Assembly: GCA_964035575.1 (NCBI GenBank)
Contig: OZ037838.1
Location: 372,001-436,000 of the forward strand
Length of the DNA stretch: 64,000 nt
Direction of reading: 5' to 3'
DNA from: Rhynchopus sp. YZ270_cl-10
Taxonomy: Eukaryota; Euglenozoa; Diplonemea; Diplonemida; Diplonemidae
Shown: positions 22,420 through 32,761 of the stretch, piece by piece
How positions within the stretch are numbered: position 1 is the first letter of the stretch
How the letters are laid out: every line of letters begins with the position of its first letter
Translations under genes and position numbers: made by a program
The notes under the pieces: model-generated
What the model was told of the DNA's origin: nothing
Seen by the model: only the letters and a program-made list of their open reading frames with translations
The model's database searches: none

Positions 22420-22502
22420 TGTGTATACTGTGTATACTGTGTATACTGTGTATACTGTGTATACTGTGTATACTGTGTATACTGTGTATACTGTGTATAC
22501 TG
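22420..22502. repeat. (TGTATACTG)n nonamer satellite, about 9 units
   Basis: Short array of a 9-bp unit directly beside the pentamer array. The same nonamer, on the other strand and partly degenerate, recurs at 53826-53900. Both are flanked by the same sequence (GAAATTGACCAAAAACGAGA and onward), so the nonamer belongs to a dispersed element. Confidence 0.92.
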
Positions 22503-22610
22503 CGGAAATTGACCAAAAACGAGAACTTGTCCATTTCGGCAAATTGACCCCACTGGCCGGACGGATTCCGGAAATGCAAATGCAAGTATTTTGGTGTGAA
22601 CTGTGTATAC
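22503..22610. repeat. Dispersed repeat B (CCATTTCGGCAAATTGACCCC type)
   Basis: Contains GAACTTGTCCATTTCGGC and CGGATTCCGGAAATGC. Related copies: 37795-37890, 37970-38060, 38200-38270 (diverged), 52275-52345 (diverged) and the reverse complement at 53730-53825. Spacing of the conserved words is kept, so this is a repeat family, not chance. Confidence 0.75.
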
Positions 22611-22766
22611 TCTATGTACTGTACGCTACCACAGCACAGGACCTCATAAGCTCTCAGTAAGCTCTCACAGACTCTCACAGGCTCTCACAGCCTGTTACGT
22701 GTCTCACGGAGACGATCATAGATCACCCACCAAATAATCACAAAAACCAAAAAAAAATCACAAATA

Positions 22767-22910
22767 TTACGCGCGGCGGGTAAGCTGGCGGATCATCTCG
22801 AGATCTACATCCCGACCCACCAGGTGCTGTACCGCCCCCCTTCTGAGAGAGTGGGACGTGAGTGTTTGACAGGTCTTCTTCAGCTCGTCCGAGATGACCT
22901 TGAGCACAAG
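22767..22910 (-). pseudogene. Tyrosine-recombinase C-terminal fragment (mobile-element fossil)
   Basis: A short minus-strand stretch reads LTSHSLRRGAVQHLVGRD, which fits the box II H-x-x-R region of tyrosine recombinases, as found in Crypton and related elements. Only this end is visible; the element is broken and its family cannot be settled from so little. The sequence directly upstream (22910-23095) is a separate repeat, also present at 32180-32320. Confidence 0.5.
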
Positions 22911-23095
22911 CAAAGGGCAATGAAAGGGAAACAATGAGTAAAAGAACAAGACAGAAGAGCCAGTATTTATGTCTGAACTACACACGCAATTCCAATCATT
23001 CGAGCCGAATAATAAAACATGAAAAAAGCTCGTTGCAACCCCACTACGTTTCCACTGCGCTCTCACTACGTTCCCATTCCATTCGGTTTTCACTT
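22905..23095. repeat. Dispersed repeat C, copy 1
   Basis: Shares GCAAAGGGCAATGAAAGG, an AACAATGA word, an AGTAT-TAT core and an ATCATTC end with 32185-32320, at clearly diverged identity. At 63160-63245 the end part (GAAAAAAGCTCGTTGC, CACTCCATTCGGTTTTC) appears again. Nature unknown. Confidence 0.6.
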
Positions 23096-23791
23096 ACTTA
23101 ACGGATACTCGCATTTGAAGGTGCAAAGAAGGCTCCGTTCGGTTCAAAACATGCGTTTTGAACCGAACGACAACCCTCTCTGAATTCACGACATTTTTTC
23201 TCGACCCGATTAGTGGAGTAGATATTTATTATCTACCCCTGGTTACCCTACTGACGCATTTTCAAAAGAATGGGCGTTAGCAGATCGCCCTAGTGTAGTT
23301 TGCGGGAAAACGCGGATGCCTGCCACACACTATGCTTCAATGACCCTCCCTTCCTTTTCGATGTTGGAAAACACAAAAACAGGAAAGAGGATTTTATAGC
23401 AAGGGGCGGGTGTTCCATGGGGGAGGGTTTTGAGGCATGGGAAAATCGTTTGGGAACATTGCCTACCGGGGAAGAGAAGAAATTGACATTACTGTAGTTA
23501 TTAAGGCAGGAACCTCCGACTGACCCTCGTACGATGCCAGCCTCAGATGAAAGCACAAAAGTACGCTGCAGCCAACAGCAGAAGATGTAAGAGGAGACCT
23601 AACCAGACCTACCCGCACCGTAGTGTCAACAAGGGCGGTACACAACAGCTCGTCAGCCGGCGGCCACCTTCCGTTGAAGAGTTCTGAGCGTACAGGTACT
23701 GCAGTTCGCTGCACCCAACGCTTCATGAAATAGATAAGGCCGCCAGGCAGCCTTACCACAAAACCCAAAAAAAAACAACAACCAAAACCCT
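23096..23791. other. Downstream region of the receptor gene; no gene seen
   Basis: No supported coding region. Open frames on the minus strand stay under 130 codons and show no domain. Likely contains the 3' untranslated region of the receptor whose stop lies at 23792. Confidence 0.5.
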
Positions 23792-26702
23792 TCATGTATC
23801 TGCAACCGACAAGACAGGCTCAAGCTTATACTCCGTCTCGCACACCGCCCTTGCTGCAGTGCAGTGTTTCTCGAACTCCGCTCTGTCAGTGTCGCCAAGC
23901 TTCTCCGCCACAGCAGCAGCGTCGTCCCACTGTGCTGCGAAGACATGCACCATGGCAGCGTTGTAGCACTCATAGGGGTTTGCTGCGGCGCATTTGTCCA
24001 GCTGGTACATCCACTCCTCGTTCTGGGTCTCCATCTCCTCACGCAGCTCGCTCAGGACTAGTTTCGCACGGAACTTTGGATACGACACACAGGCGACAGT
24101 CTTCGAGTAGAAGGCATTCGCAACAGGTGAGTGCGTGATGTTGTCGTGCAGGATCGTTGTGCCGTACGTTTTGTTCAGTCTCTCGAGTGCGTGCAGCCAC
24201 GGCACACACCCGCCAAGGAAGGTGTACTTCTTCATGCCTTCGCAGCCCATGTTCCCGCACCGCACCTCTGCACAGACGAAGGCCATCGAGAGTGTCCACT
24301 TCTGTGCCAACAGCGTCTTGTGAGTGCGCACCCTGTGCGAGAACTTCGCTGCCTGCAGCTTCGCCGAGCTGCAGTGGCGTGCACCGTTCCAGTGCGTCAA
24401 GACACGGTCGCCTGAGAATCCGTCGTTCACACCGTTGTATGCGTGCGTGATGGACAGCACCGTGCTCAGGTACTCCGTGTGGCGTGCCTGCATCTCGCCA
24501 GTCGGCAACTCACGTGAGGCTTCAAAGAAGCCACGCACGTTCACCACGGAAAGGGCCACCTTCTTTTGGTCAAGCTTCTGCATGGTGAGGAACTGGTGCT
24601 GTGCAGTGGGTGACGCAGGTACGGAGCCATTGCTGCGGCTCTTGCGCGATGCTTGCGTCTTGTCGTCCAAGTCGCTCTCATCCTCCGTCTCAGTCTCAGT
24701 CCGCGACACATCCTCAACCAGCACAGAGGCAGGCATGTAGTTGCGGTACTCCTTCAGGTTGCGAAGCATCTGCAGGAACGACGTCTGCATGTGTCCCACC
24801 TCCTCGATGTTGCTGATGGCACGTGTCTCATCCACCTGCGACAGGTTCATCACAGCCACACGCGCCATCTCCTCCTGCAGCTGTACCAAAGGTGCGACAA
24901 TGCGGAGGACCAGCATCAGTGCCAGCAGCATCAGCAGCACACTTGCAACCACAACAGTCACAACAAGGATGATGCGAGAACGCACAAGCTTCTCATCCAC
25001 GCTGTCAACCTCGTCACGGATGCGCTCCTGTGCAGCAAGTGTGCTCCGGTCAATGTCGCCAAGTATGTACTCTCGGTCGAGGGTGACCACCAGCCACCAG
25101 TCCACACCGTAGCCGTCGTTCACACGTTGCACTCTGTGTTGTGGTGTGGTGTCATTCATTGGGACAAAAGCTACGCAGCAAAGACACAAACTGGAAGAGA
25201 AACAAAGCATGCCACCTCACACATACCTCAAGAAGAACTGCTCCTCAGTCCCGTTGACGGAGATCGAGTACTCGTAAATGGTCTTGTTCGCCATCGCCTC
25301 GTAGCGCCCGTCGACAGCGTGAATGTGTCGGGCGGTGGAGCTGATGATCTCGTCCGTTTCACATCGGGAAGTTGGGAGGCGACCATAGTCGCCGGGTCAT
25401 AAGCGTGCCCGCTGTGATGTGGTGGTTCAGTTTACCTGGGGTGTTCGTGTTGACTAAATCAGGCTGCTTTACATGATCCTCACCACACCATTGTTACCAA
25501 CTTTTACGTGAGGGACCACTTGCGGTCAACCAGCATTGCTATCACTTTGATAGATGCGAACCTTGTTTCTGATGTGAACTGAACAAGCTACATTCCAAGA
25601 AGTACCTCTTCTTGCTTGAGCGCTGCAGAATAAAACGAAACAGAAAAAGAAACACATACTCTCCGTGCGAAACTGCAGTCAGAATGTACTTCTGGTTGAA
25701 GTCTGGGATACCCGACACATCATACATCCAGTCACTATTCACAGACGTGTACAGCCTTCCCTTTGACGTGGTCCCTCCCTTCCCGAGCTTCAGACGCCCC
25801 AGCTCACGTGAAATGGCACGCACGTCAAGACCGTTCATGACAGCACCAAGACGCACACCGTTTGCAGTCTCGTGTGACCATGTGCCCATCATCAAGATAA
25901 CGATGTACGGCGGTATAGGGAAGAGAGGACTCCACCGCACACCAGCCTCACCATGCACCTGCAAGAAGTCAGTTAAGGAATATACGTCTTTCTGGTCGTA
26001 CTTCCATGTTACGCAGCGAGGTGACGGCTGTGCACCGTTCGTTTCGAATGCCCTGCCGTCATGCGTGCATCCCATCTGCAGCCCATCCGTTGATCGGTAC
26101 GTCGAGTTCTCTGGAGCAAGAAACTGACCTGTGTAAGGATCTGCCGTGCCGATGATAGTGCGTATCGCTGTCGGTGCACCTGCCTCAGCATCGTAGTCGC
26201 TGCCGTTGTTCCTATCCGCCATGTAGTGATGGTACCCGCCAACTGGGTTCGAAATCGTGCGAAAGTCTTCAAACATCGTGACACCCTGTCCCTTGTGCCC
26301 GATCAAGGAAACAGCAGTTGCCCCCATACCATTGAACATACGCAGCTCGTTTATCACTGAGGAACTCTTCTCGTCCATGAACGCCCACGACTCAGTCACC
26401 TCCGGTGGGAACGAACCCATCTCAGCAGCCAGCTTCTGCGTCCGGACACGGTGCACGGAAAGGAAGTTGACAATGATCTGCGACGCTCCCTCCTGCACAG
26501 ACGTCAGGTAGTCCTCCAGTGCTGCCCGCAAGGACGCGTCCCCGGTGCCAAAGCATTGGTCAGCAGTGCTCTCAACGAGCGTGTTTGTGTCGGCCAGTGC
26601 ATCGTCGGCACTCGTGATGCTCATCACCATGCACACCACGGCTGTGATCACAATGCAGGCTAGCGCAAGCAGGATGTTCAGGTTCCGCAACGACACTTTC
26701 AT
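23792..26702 (-). CDS. Cache/transmembrane receptor with degenerate nucleotide-cyclase domain (3 exons)
   Basis: Three exons read in phase: 26702-25660, 25411-25227 and 25190-23792, with GTATG...CAG introns of 248 and 36 nt; about 875 aa. Order: membrane segment near residues 8-28 (ILLALACIVITAVVCMV), an extracellular double-cache sensor to about 470, a second membrane segment (IILVVTVVVASVLLMLLALM), a HAMP-like APLVQLQEEMARVAVMNLSQ stretch, then a class III cyclase homology domain. Key catalytic positions look lost: the first metal Asp is Asn (VVNVRGFF), though the second remains (GFSGDRVL), and the usual VN-x3-R helix reads VPWLHALERL. It may sense ligands without making cyclic nucleotide, or pair with an active partner. 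Exon 2 needs one extra base to stay in frame (AAA at 25357-25359), so it is either a homopolymer sequence error or a broken gene. Confidence 0.75.
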
Positions 26703-28786
26703 CTTCGCTGAAAGTCCTCTTCGGGTGGTGGGGTGGGTGGTGGTTGGGTGGAGTGTTGGTGTCGAGGAGTGGAAGTAAAGACAGAAAAATGGCCTTTTTT
26801 TCATAAATAATCTATCACACTGAACAGTTGCTAGTCTTGTCTAAGGGGATGGGAGGCTCTTTTTTGTCACATCGACAATCCAGAAGAGGTGCTCAAATAC
26901 TGTGCTGTATCGAAAATACATAGACCAGAATAATTATGGGGCGTTTTGGAATTTTTGTTCAATGGGGGCTCCCTAAAACATGTTAAAAAAGCGCAAAAAA
27001 GTTCAAAAAGTGTTTTTTACCTTTGCCAAAACTGAGATACAAAGGGGAAAAAAATGTTTTTCCCCAGCAAAAACTGAGAAATAGCCGGGAAAAAAATGTT
27101 TTCGAATGTTTTAGTGACCCTCGGACTACGGACCCTCCCGCCCCACTTTCCAGCTATTTTGACTTATAGAAAGGGACTCTCGCAAATTTTTTTTCCCGCC
27201 TATATAGGGCTAATTTCGACGATTTGAGGCCGTTAAAACCAGAATTTGACACTTTTGAGCATCTGTGGGGGTCTAAAACGTGGTTTCGCGCCCGAAATTT
27301 CGTGGTTTTTACTTAGGAAAATGCCCATTTCAACCCAAATTTTCGGTTTTTCTGGCCCGAAAGTCCAAAAAAAAAGCGCCGGGGGGCTTTGCCCCCCAAA
27401 CCCCCCAGACCCCCCTATGCAATTGGGGGCCTGCGGCGCAGTTCGGAGCTCTAGGTCATACCGAACCTGAATTTTAAATGTAGATGTTATAGTGCTCGCA
27501 GCGCTATTCCTTGCCATCATGCGGCATCAGACCTCATGCAGGAGAACACTACGGTGTCCAGCATCGGCAGTGCGTACACATTGCTGCAGGATTTTATCGA
27601 CGTGACGTGGAACGCGGACGACGTCTGGCATTTAGGGTTCAGTACAAGTGTGAGCAGTGCGAACGCACTAACGATTTTGCGACGAGGCGGAAGCGATTCC
27701 TTTCTCCTCTCCCCGGTGCAGGGTGGATCCTTCTTTTCGCTGAAAATCCGAGATTTTTTTTCGTTTTATTTTTCTCTCCCGTTTTTGAGATTTTTCCGCG
27801 CAGGCCTGATGCTAGCTGTCAGGTTTTTAGGAAATCGTGGGGGGGTTGATGGTTTGTCCGCGAGCGCAGCACCGTCTGAAAAGAAAAACGAACAAGCAGG
27901 TTGGGACCTGTACTGAGGCAGAATAGTGGTGTTTTTTTACACATCTCAGCTGTCGCAGAACTAAACCCCAGGGGAATATAGGTTTTGGTGGTTTTCGCTG
28001 AAATTCGGTCATTACTCGGTCGAGCCCAACCCAGCTCGTTCGGGGACTCCGGCAGAATGTGAGAATTCCTCGGTTATCCTACTGCGGAGTTCGACACTAC
28101 ATTGATATTTGCACTGGGCACACGCAGTATCAGTAATCTAAATACATTTACAAAAGAAACGGCGGTCATGGCACCCATGGCGAAGCCACGGTACGCAACA
28201 TTTCTAAAAATTGCGCTCAAAATTGCACGTTTTTAGTGCCAAACTATGTCACGCGAAGTGTGGGTTGCAAGCTTGCGCCCAAGGCGCACGGTGCGCTACT
28301 TTTATTCTCTCGCCATACTGCATCCTTCCTTTTCCTTCGGCGTTTGACCCCAATTAAATCGCGTTCTGTCTGTGACCCTTGTCGGACACTGCGCCCTCTG
28401 ATAAGAGTAATACTTTCTAGAAACATTCTGAACTCTGTTTTTGACACACAATCGGGGTGGGTGGGCCATAATTTGCTCAACCAGTCGAAAAATTGGGATT
28501 TTTCTGAAATTTGCATTGTGCCCAGCAAAAATCGTCGTTTTTTTGAAGAATTTTCCAAAAAATATGCTATACCCCCTATGACTGGACCCAACTCCCCTCA
28601 CTATTTTTCCCCTCTTTTTTGACCCAGAAACCACACGCTTTTTGAACCTTTTTATGAGGTGGGCGACCTGTGGCAGGCAAACAAGAGAAAATCAGCAACA
28701 GGGCTGAAAGGGGAGTTTCTTGGGGGTACACTGGGGTGTACTGAGTTATATTGATGATGACCACCCTCCCGTCCCCTGGTCACACA
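26703..28786. other. Long AT-rich intergenic region with repeats
   Basis: 26703-27500 has no gene; it holds a GC-rich hairpin-like phrase at 27374-27416 (GGGGGCTTTGCCCCCC). 27500-27916 has coding-like composition with two overlapping plus frames (27511-27849 and 27536-27916) lacking known domains. 28185-28310 is a copy, in reverse, of 52925-53055. From 28650 the 3' flank of copy 7 begins, with the family's spacer phrases. Confidence 0.5.
28185..28310 (-). repeat. Dispersed repeat D (GCGTACCGTG type), copy 1
   Basis: Reverse complement of 52925-53055 with roughly four fifths of bases shared by eye. Each copy has two GCG(T/C)ACCGTG words about 100 bp apart, each followed by a tiny GC hairpin (GCGCCTGCGGCGC or GGCTTCGCC). 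Single words also occur at 7537-7550 and 37720-37742. Confidence 0.65.
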
Positions 28787-29890
28787 TCAGTCACTGTTGT
28801 TTGGGTACAGATGTCTTGTAACAATGACGCCATCTGAGTGCATAACCATGACAACACGTGAACACGGAGATATCGCAAAGGGCCCATCCTCGGTGTGCGT
28901 CATCACGTGCACACGGGACATGGTCGCCACATCATACTGGTGCAGCACGTGTGTAGTCCTCACCACAAGGTACTTCCCACACGGGGTGAACTGCATGTCC
29001 CTGGCTTTCCCACCCACATCAACACTGCGAAGAGCCGCACCACTCCAATCAAAGAGGTGCACGGTGTTGTCCACGGTATTTTGCACCCCCATAGCAAAGA
29101 CAGAGGCAGACCGTGAAAGCGCCACTAGCCACTCTGGCCCCGGCATATCCGGCATACACACCACAGCTTCACCTGTGTTCACATCCCACAGACGAAGATC
29201 GTATTGCTCCTCGGAGGAGATGATCACCCACCCACCACAGTGTGACACTGCCGTGTGCCAGTACCCTTCGACCTCGTGCGAGAGAGAGCGGAGCAACGTC
29301 AGGTCTTCGTCATACACAGAGACGCCGTCTCTGCCCTCAGAGACAACAACACTGCCACACGCGAAGACTGCGTACGAAGGGCCGTCGACTTTGCGGACCA
29401 CCTCTCCACCCGGAAGTGCAACCTCGAGAAGGTGATACACACATGCCAAGTAGCAGCGTGTCTTGCACTGCGAGATGGCAGGCGCACCGTGCACACTATG
29501 GGGTATGTTGAACTCAAAGACACGGGCAAAGGTTTCTGTGTCCAAGCCAACAACATGCCTACTCAAGTCACTATAGATGCAGAGCGTTCCACAACGCGAC
29601 AGCGAGAACACTACGCGCGTCGATGACTTCTTGAAATTGTACTCAGCAGGACACTTGATGTCGGCAAAGCGAGGGCGGGCAAGCACAACCTGCACCCCTG
29701 CATGAAACGCAGTGTCCTGCAGACGGCACGTCCCCTCCAGCACCTGCGTGCCGATGCGCATCTCAACAGACGCAGGCGAGACAGCAAGCGCCGTGCACGC
29801 AACCTCCTTTGCCGCTGCAACGTCCGCCTCGCACGGCACCTCCACTGTCGCAGTCACGCCTGACTCTTCCAGCACAAACGTCACATCCAT
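28787..29890 (-). CDS. Ubiquitin-like/seven-bladed propeller protein, copy 7
   Basis: Predicted 367 aa; start MDV (ATTGTTTTATTTGCC upstream on the plus strand shows a 5' flank shared only with copy 16). The linker reads AEYNFKKSSTRVVFSLSRCG. Blade 1: VVGLDTETFARVFEFNIPHSVHG. Blade 4 has a distinct loop (SSEEQYDLRLWD) and blade 3 an extended HEVEGYWHTAVSH. The blade-6 loop is short (RTTHVLHQYDV). Ends HLYPNNSD, the same ending found in the truncated 3' fragment at 36436-36522. It restarts the array after the USB1-receptor interval. Confidence 0.88.
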   Translation of the reverse strand: MDVTFVLEESGVTATVEVPCEADVAAAKEVACTALAVSPASVEMRIGTQVLEGTCRLQDTAFHAGVQVVLARPRFADIKCPAEYNFKKSSTRVVFSLSRCGTLCIYSDLSRHVVGLDTETFARVFEFNIPHSVHGAPAISQCKTRCYLACVYHLLEVALPGGEVVRKVDGPSYAVFACGSVVVSEGRDGVSVYDEDLTLLRSLSHEVEGYWHTAVSHCGGWVIISSEEQYDLRLWDVNTGEAVVCMPDMPGPEWLVALSRSASVFAMGVQNTVDNTVHLFDWSGAALRSVDVGGKARDMQFTPCGKYLVVRTTHVLHQYDVATMSRVHVMTHTEDGPFAISPCSRVVMVMHSDGVIVTRHLYPNNSD

Positions 29891-30460
29891 TGTTTTATTT
29901 GCCAGTACTCCTTTGCGTTTAAAAGAACCCCCAAACCCTCCCTGACCCACTAAACCAAACCTGCTGTACTGATAAAGTGTGGGGGGAAGAGAAGCGTGAG
30001 GAGCATGGCAATCTTCGTGTATTGGTGTGTTCGGAATCAGACGGGGAAATGTGGAAATCGGGAGTGGTGTAGGAATTTTCTGGTTTGAGGGGCCCTCCGC
30101 TTATTCCTCACCTTCCCTGATACAATGAAGAGGCTGCACTGAACACCAACTTCCACAATGCAGGCACTTCACCCAAAATGAAAATAATTCTCCACCATTC
30201 ACGCTCTTCGGGGTAAAGGGTCTGATGGTGGGGGAAAGAAGGGGGCGAAGATGATGAATTATCAGAGGATTGTGAGACGGCGAACCTCGTGGACAATGAG
30301 TTCGAGAGTCGTGGACGTGATACTTATTAGCGTCGACAACGTCGCACGCATCTCAAAATCTTACGTACACTCTCTGTTGATTCTAAAACGGGGGAGGGTA
30401 AAAAAGGCGTGAAAGGTAAATTGGGGAAGAGGTATATGTCACAAGTGTCATGTCACCGAA
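29891..30460. other. Spacer upstream of copy 7
   Basis: The first 110 bp match the 5' flank of copy 16 (48062-48180). The remainder (30005-30460) has no gene-like frame and no repeat that I could match inside the window. Confidence 0.5.
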
Positions 30461-30461
30461 A

Positions 30462-30600
30462 AATTATACTCAGCAGGACACTTGATGTCGGCAAAGCGAG
30501 GGCAGGCAAGCACACCCTGCACCCCTGCACCCTTCACCAAACGTCTCCCACCATGAGACAACGACACTGCCACACATACGTAATGAAACCGTAGAGGCGG
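30462..30600 (-). pseudogene. Fragments of an array gene
   Basis: 30462-30525 matches the end of the ubiquitin-like domain and the following linker (TACTCAGCAGGACACTTGAT onwards). It is joined directly to pieces resembling blade 3 (CCATGAGACAACGACACTGC). The middle is missing, so this is a collapsed copy beside the diverged member at 30611. Confidence 0.75.
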
Positions 30601-30610
30601 CTTTCACCCT

Positions 30611-31714
30611 TTAGACCAACACAACATCAACAGATTTGCCTGACACGTGAAAGAGCCACTGACCGCACCTGCTCAGGACCACGCCAAATTCCTCACCAGA
30701 GCCGCCGTGGGTTATTGTGCGGAGAAGGGCGCCGGTTTGCAGCGACCAGAGGAAGATGTGCACTTCGCTGCACACAGCAAGAACTTTGCCTGAGGAGGAG
30801 ACAGAGACGTCGGAGAGAACGCTGTTGTGTGTTGCGGTCAGGTCGTGCAGGAGGGCTTGCGTGGACACGTCCCAGACCCGCACCTTCCCGTGGGCACCGC
30901 ATGCGACTGCCACACTACCATCCTCGGACAACGACGAAAAATACACATCATCCCCCAAATCGAACGACCCCGTGCACACCCCTGTCCGGTAATTCCAGAA
31001 CGCCACCGCCTGCCTGGTCTTCTCAATCAAGACCGAATCGTGCGTTACCGGCAGGTTGTACCCCCCCGCACACTCCACATGGGTCCATTCATGCACGACA
31101 CTGCCCGACTCTGCCTCATACACCTTCAGGATCGGGTTTGCAACTGAAAGGATATAACGACCACACGGAGCCCACCCTACCAGCAGTTCTGGTTCGGGAT
31201 CTGGGTGGCCTCCGGGCAGGGAGAGCTCTCGTTGGGTGCCTGAGGGGATGTGGTGGACATGGATGGTCAGGTCGACGTTGCTGCTTGCGACGTATTGGCT
31301 GCATGGGGAGAAGACCGGGGTGGCGTAGGTGGTGCCGGTGAGGGTGGTGAGGAGGGTGTGTGTCTCGGTGCTGTGGATGAAGGTGTTTTCATCATCGCAT
31401 ACGACGGCAACGTAGCGTGTGCACGGAGACACCACCAGGAAGATGCACTTTCCCTCCACAGCAAAGCTGCCGGTCTGCACCGCTGCAGCACGTTGCACCA
31501 AATCCACGTTGTCTCCACCTTCCAGAGCGGTCTCGCTGACTCGTGTCGCGTCGCCCAGGTCCACATCGCAGCCCACCGCACGCAGCGACAACCACGTGGC
31601 ATCACATCGAAGGTCCAATGCTGCTATAATGTGCTGTTTTAGTTGCAGGATCGTGTCGTCGTGCGAGACACCCACCACGCAGGAGTTCTCGTTGTAGTGC
31701 CCTACCACCTCCAT
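30611..31714 (-). CDS. Diverged ubiquitin-like/WD40 propeller protein (copy 8)
   Basis: Predicted 367 aa, single exon. It has the same layout as the array genes but is far diverged. Residues 1-74 form a ubiquitin-like domain (DDTILQLKQHIIAALDL fits the ubiquitin helix), then seven WD40 blades with clearer repeats: FSPCSQYVASS, WAPCGRYILSV, LSEDGSVAVACGAHGKVRVW, VSSSGKVLAVCSEVHIFLW and LSRCGQWLFHVS. Because it lacks the near-identical DNA of its neighbours, it was not drawn into their homogenisation and may show the ancestral state. The ending VDVVLV differs from HLYPHNSE. Function unknown; blade surfaces suggest protein binding. Confidence 0.85.
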   Translation of the reverse strand: MEVVGHYNENSCVVGVSHDDTILQLKQHIIAALDLRCDATWLSLRAVGCDVDLGDATRVSETALEGGDNVDLVQRAAAVQTGSFAVEGKCIFLVVSPCTRYVAVVCDDENTFIHSTETHTLLTTLTGTTYATPVFSPCSQYVASSNVDLTIHVHHIPSGTQRELSLPGGHPDPEPELLVGWAPCGRYILSVANPILKVYEAESGSVVHEWTHVECAGGYNLPVTHDSVLIEKTRQAVAFWNYRTGVCTGSFDLGDDVYFSSLSEDGSVAVACGAHGKVRVWDVSTQALLHDLTATHNSVLSDVSVSSSGKVLAVCSEVHIFLWSLQTGALLRTITHGGSGEEFGVVLSRCGQWLFHVSGKSVDVVLV

Positions 31715-32472
31715 GTGTAGGTGACAACAACAGAATCAAAGCTGTGGCTATCAGGGGGTAGAAAGAGAAAGGCAGGGCAATCAGCAGCTTGTGCGTTTGG
31801 TTGCCTTGTTCTTAAGAAAAGGAGGGGGGGTCTGTGTGAGGCTGATGTGGGCGGGGTTTGAAAAAAGAGAAGTTCGCAAAAGAAAGTTGACTTGAAATAC
31901 AACAGCCACAGTGCACCTAGGTACAATAACCAGCTGTACCAAGGTGGACACCCAACCGTGCAGGCTAGGACTGCATCCATTTTGTGGCGCATCTGATATG
32001 CGCTTCCATTCATCAGCCAGATGAAAGGGGATCATTGCGAACACAGGGACGCGAATCTTGTGTGATGTAGGGTCCGGCTGGGGCCCCGTTTCGCAGTGTG
32101 GGAAAATAATAAAACCTACATTCTCGAACTTTTCTACTGACGTGATTTTCATTGGACGCATCCCCCAAAAGAGCACAAAAGCACAAGAGCACAAGCAAAG
32201 GGCAATGAAAGGAAAACAATGAACATTAAACAAGCTAGAAAAGAGACAGTATATATTTCCGAACACACACATACACACTATTCAAATCATTCAATCCGAA
32301 AGAGCCCAATCATTTCGGGTTGTATTATTTCCGTACAAACCGTACGCGTACCGCTTCGTATGTTTGTATACAAGAGGCTAAATAAAAAAAGAATACAGTC
32401 CAAATAAGCGTGGCCAAATAAGGTTGGGGGAATTTTCGGTACTTTGCAGCCTTTTGTAGCCCACACACTGCA
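31715..32472. other. Intergenic region with dispersed repeat C copy 2
   Basis: No convincing gene. 32180-32320 is the second copy of dispersed repeat C (GCAAAGGGCAATGAAAGG). The rest has short frames with no recognisable domain. Confidence 0.5.
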
Positions 32473-32710
32473 TCAAACCCCAGCTCTCTGCGCAACTCTC
32501 TGCAGGAGTGTGTGTGACGCGTCTCCAGTGGATCCACCTGGGACAACACCGTTTGTTAAGGCGAGAGGCGTGCAGCCGTCGTCTGCGAAGACAAGGTGTG
32601 GACGCTCCCTTCGTGTGAACGTTGTGCTGGTCCCGTCGGTGTGGTCAACATGGTTAGTGTATGCCAGACCGGAGTAGGCTGTCCGCAGGGGTGTGGGTGC
32701 TTTTGAGGAT
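32473..32710 (-). pseudogene. C-terminal fragment of a conserved secreted-protein family
   Basis: The minus-strand frame carries TAYSGLAYTNHV, FTRRERPHLVFADDGCTPLA and GDASHTLLQRV. From memory, this order (an RRERPxL line, then a loop and a D-A-S-x-T-L-x-Q-x-V end) is typical of the C-terminus of a widespread uncharacterised extracellular protein family in protists and plants, which has a glycosidase-like beta-propeller. Only about 75 residues remain; the N-terminal side runs into the 3' flank of copy 9. Likely a stranded gene end captured when the array expanded, or a terminal exon whose gene was lost. Confidence 0.5.
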
Positions 32711-32761
32711 CTTCCTGTGTTTTGCATTGGGACCTTGGGTTATCATCATAACCACTCTCAC

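Noticed and set aside
21486-22678. Long frames of STVQY or LYCTV repeats fused to the USB1 frame
   Set aside because: The pentamer array is open in all frames. USB1 has its own Met just after the array and needs no such extension.
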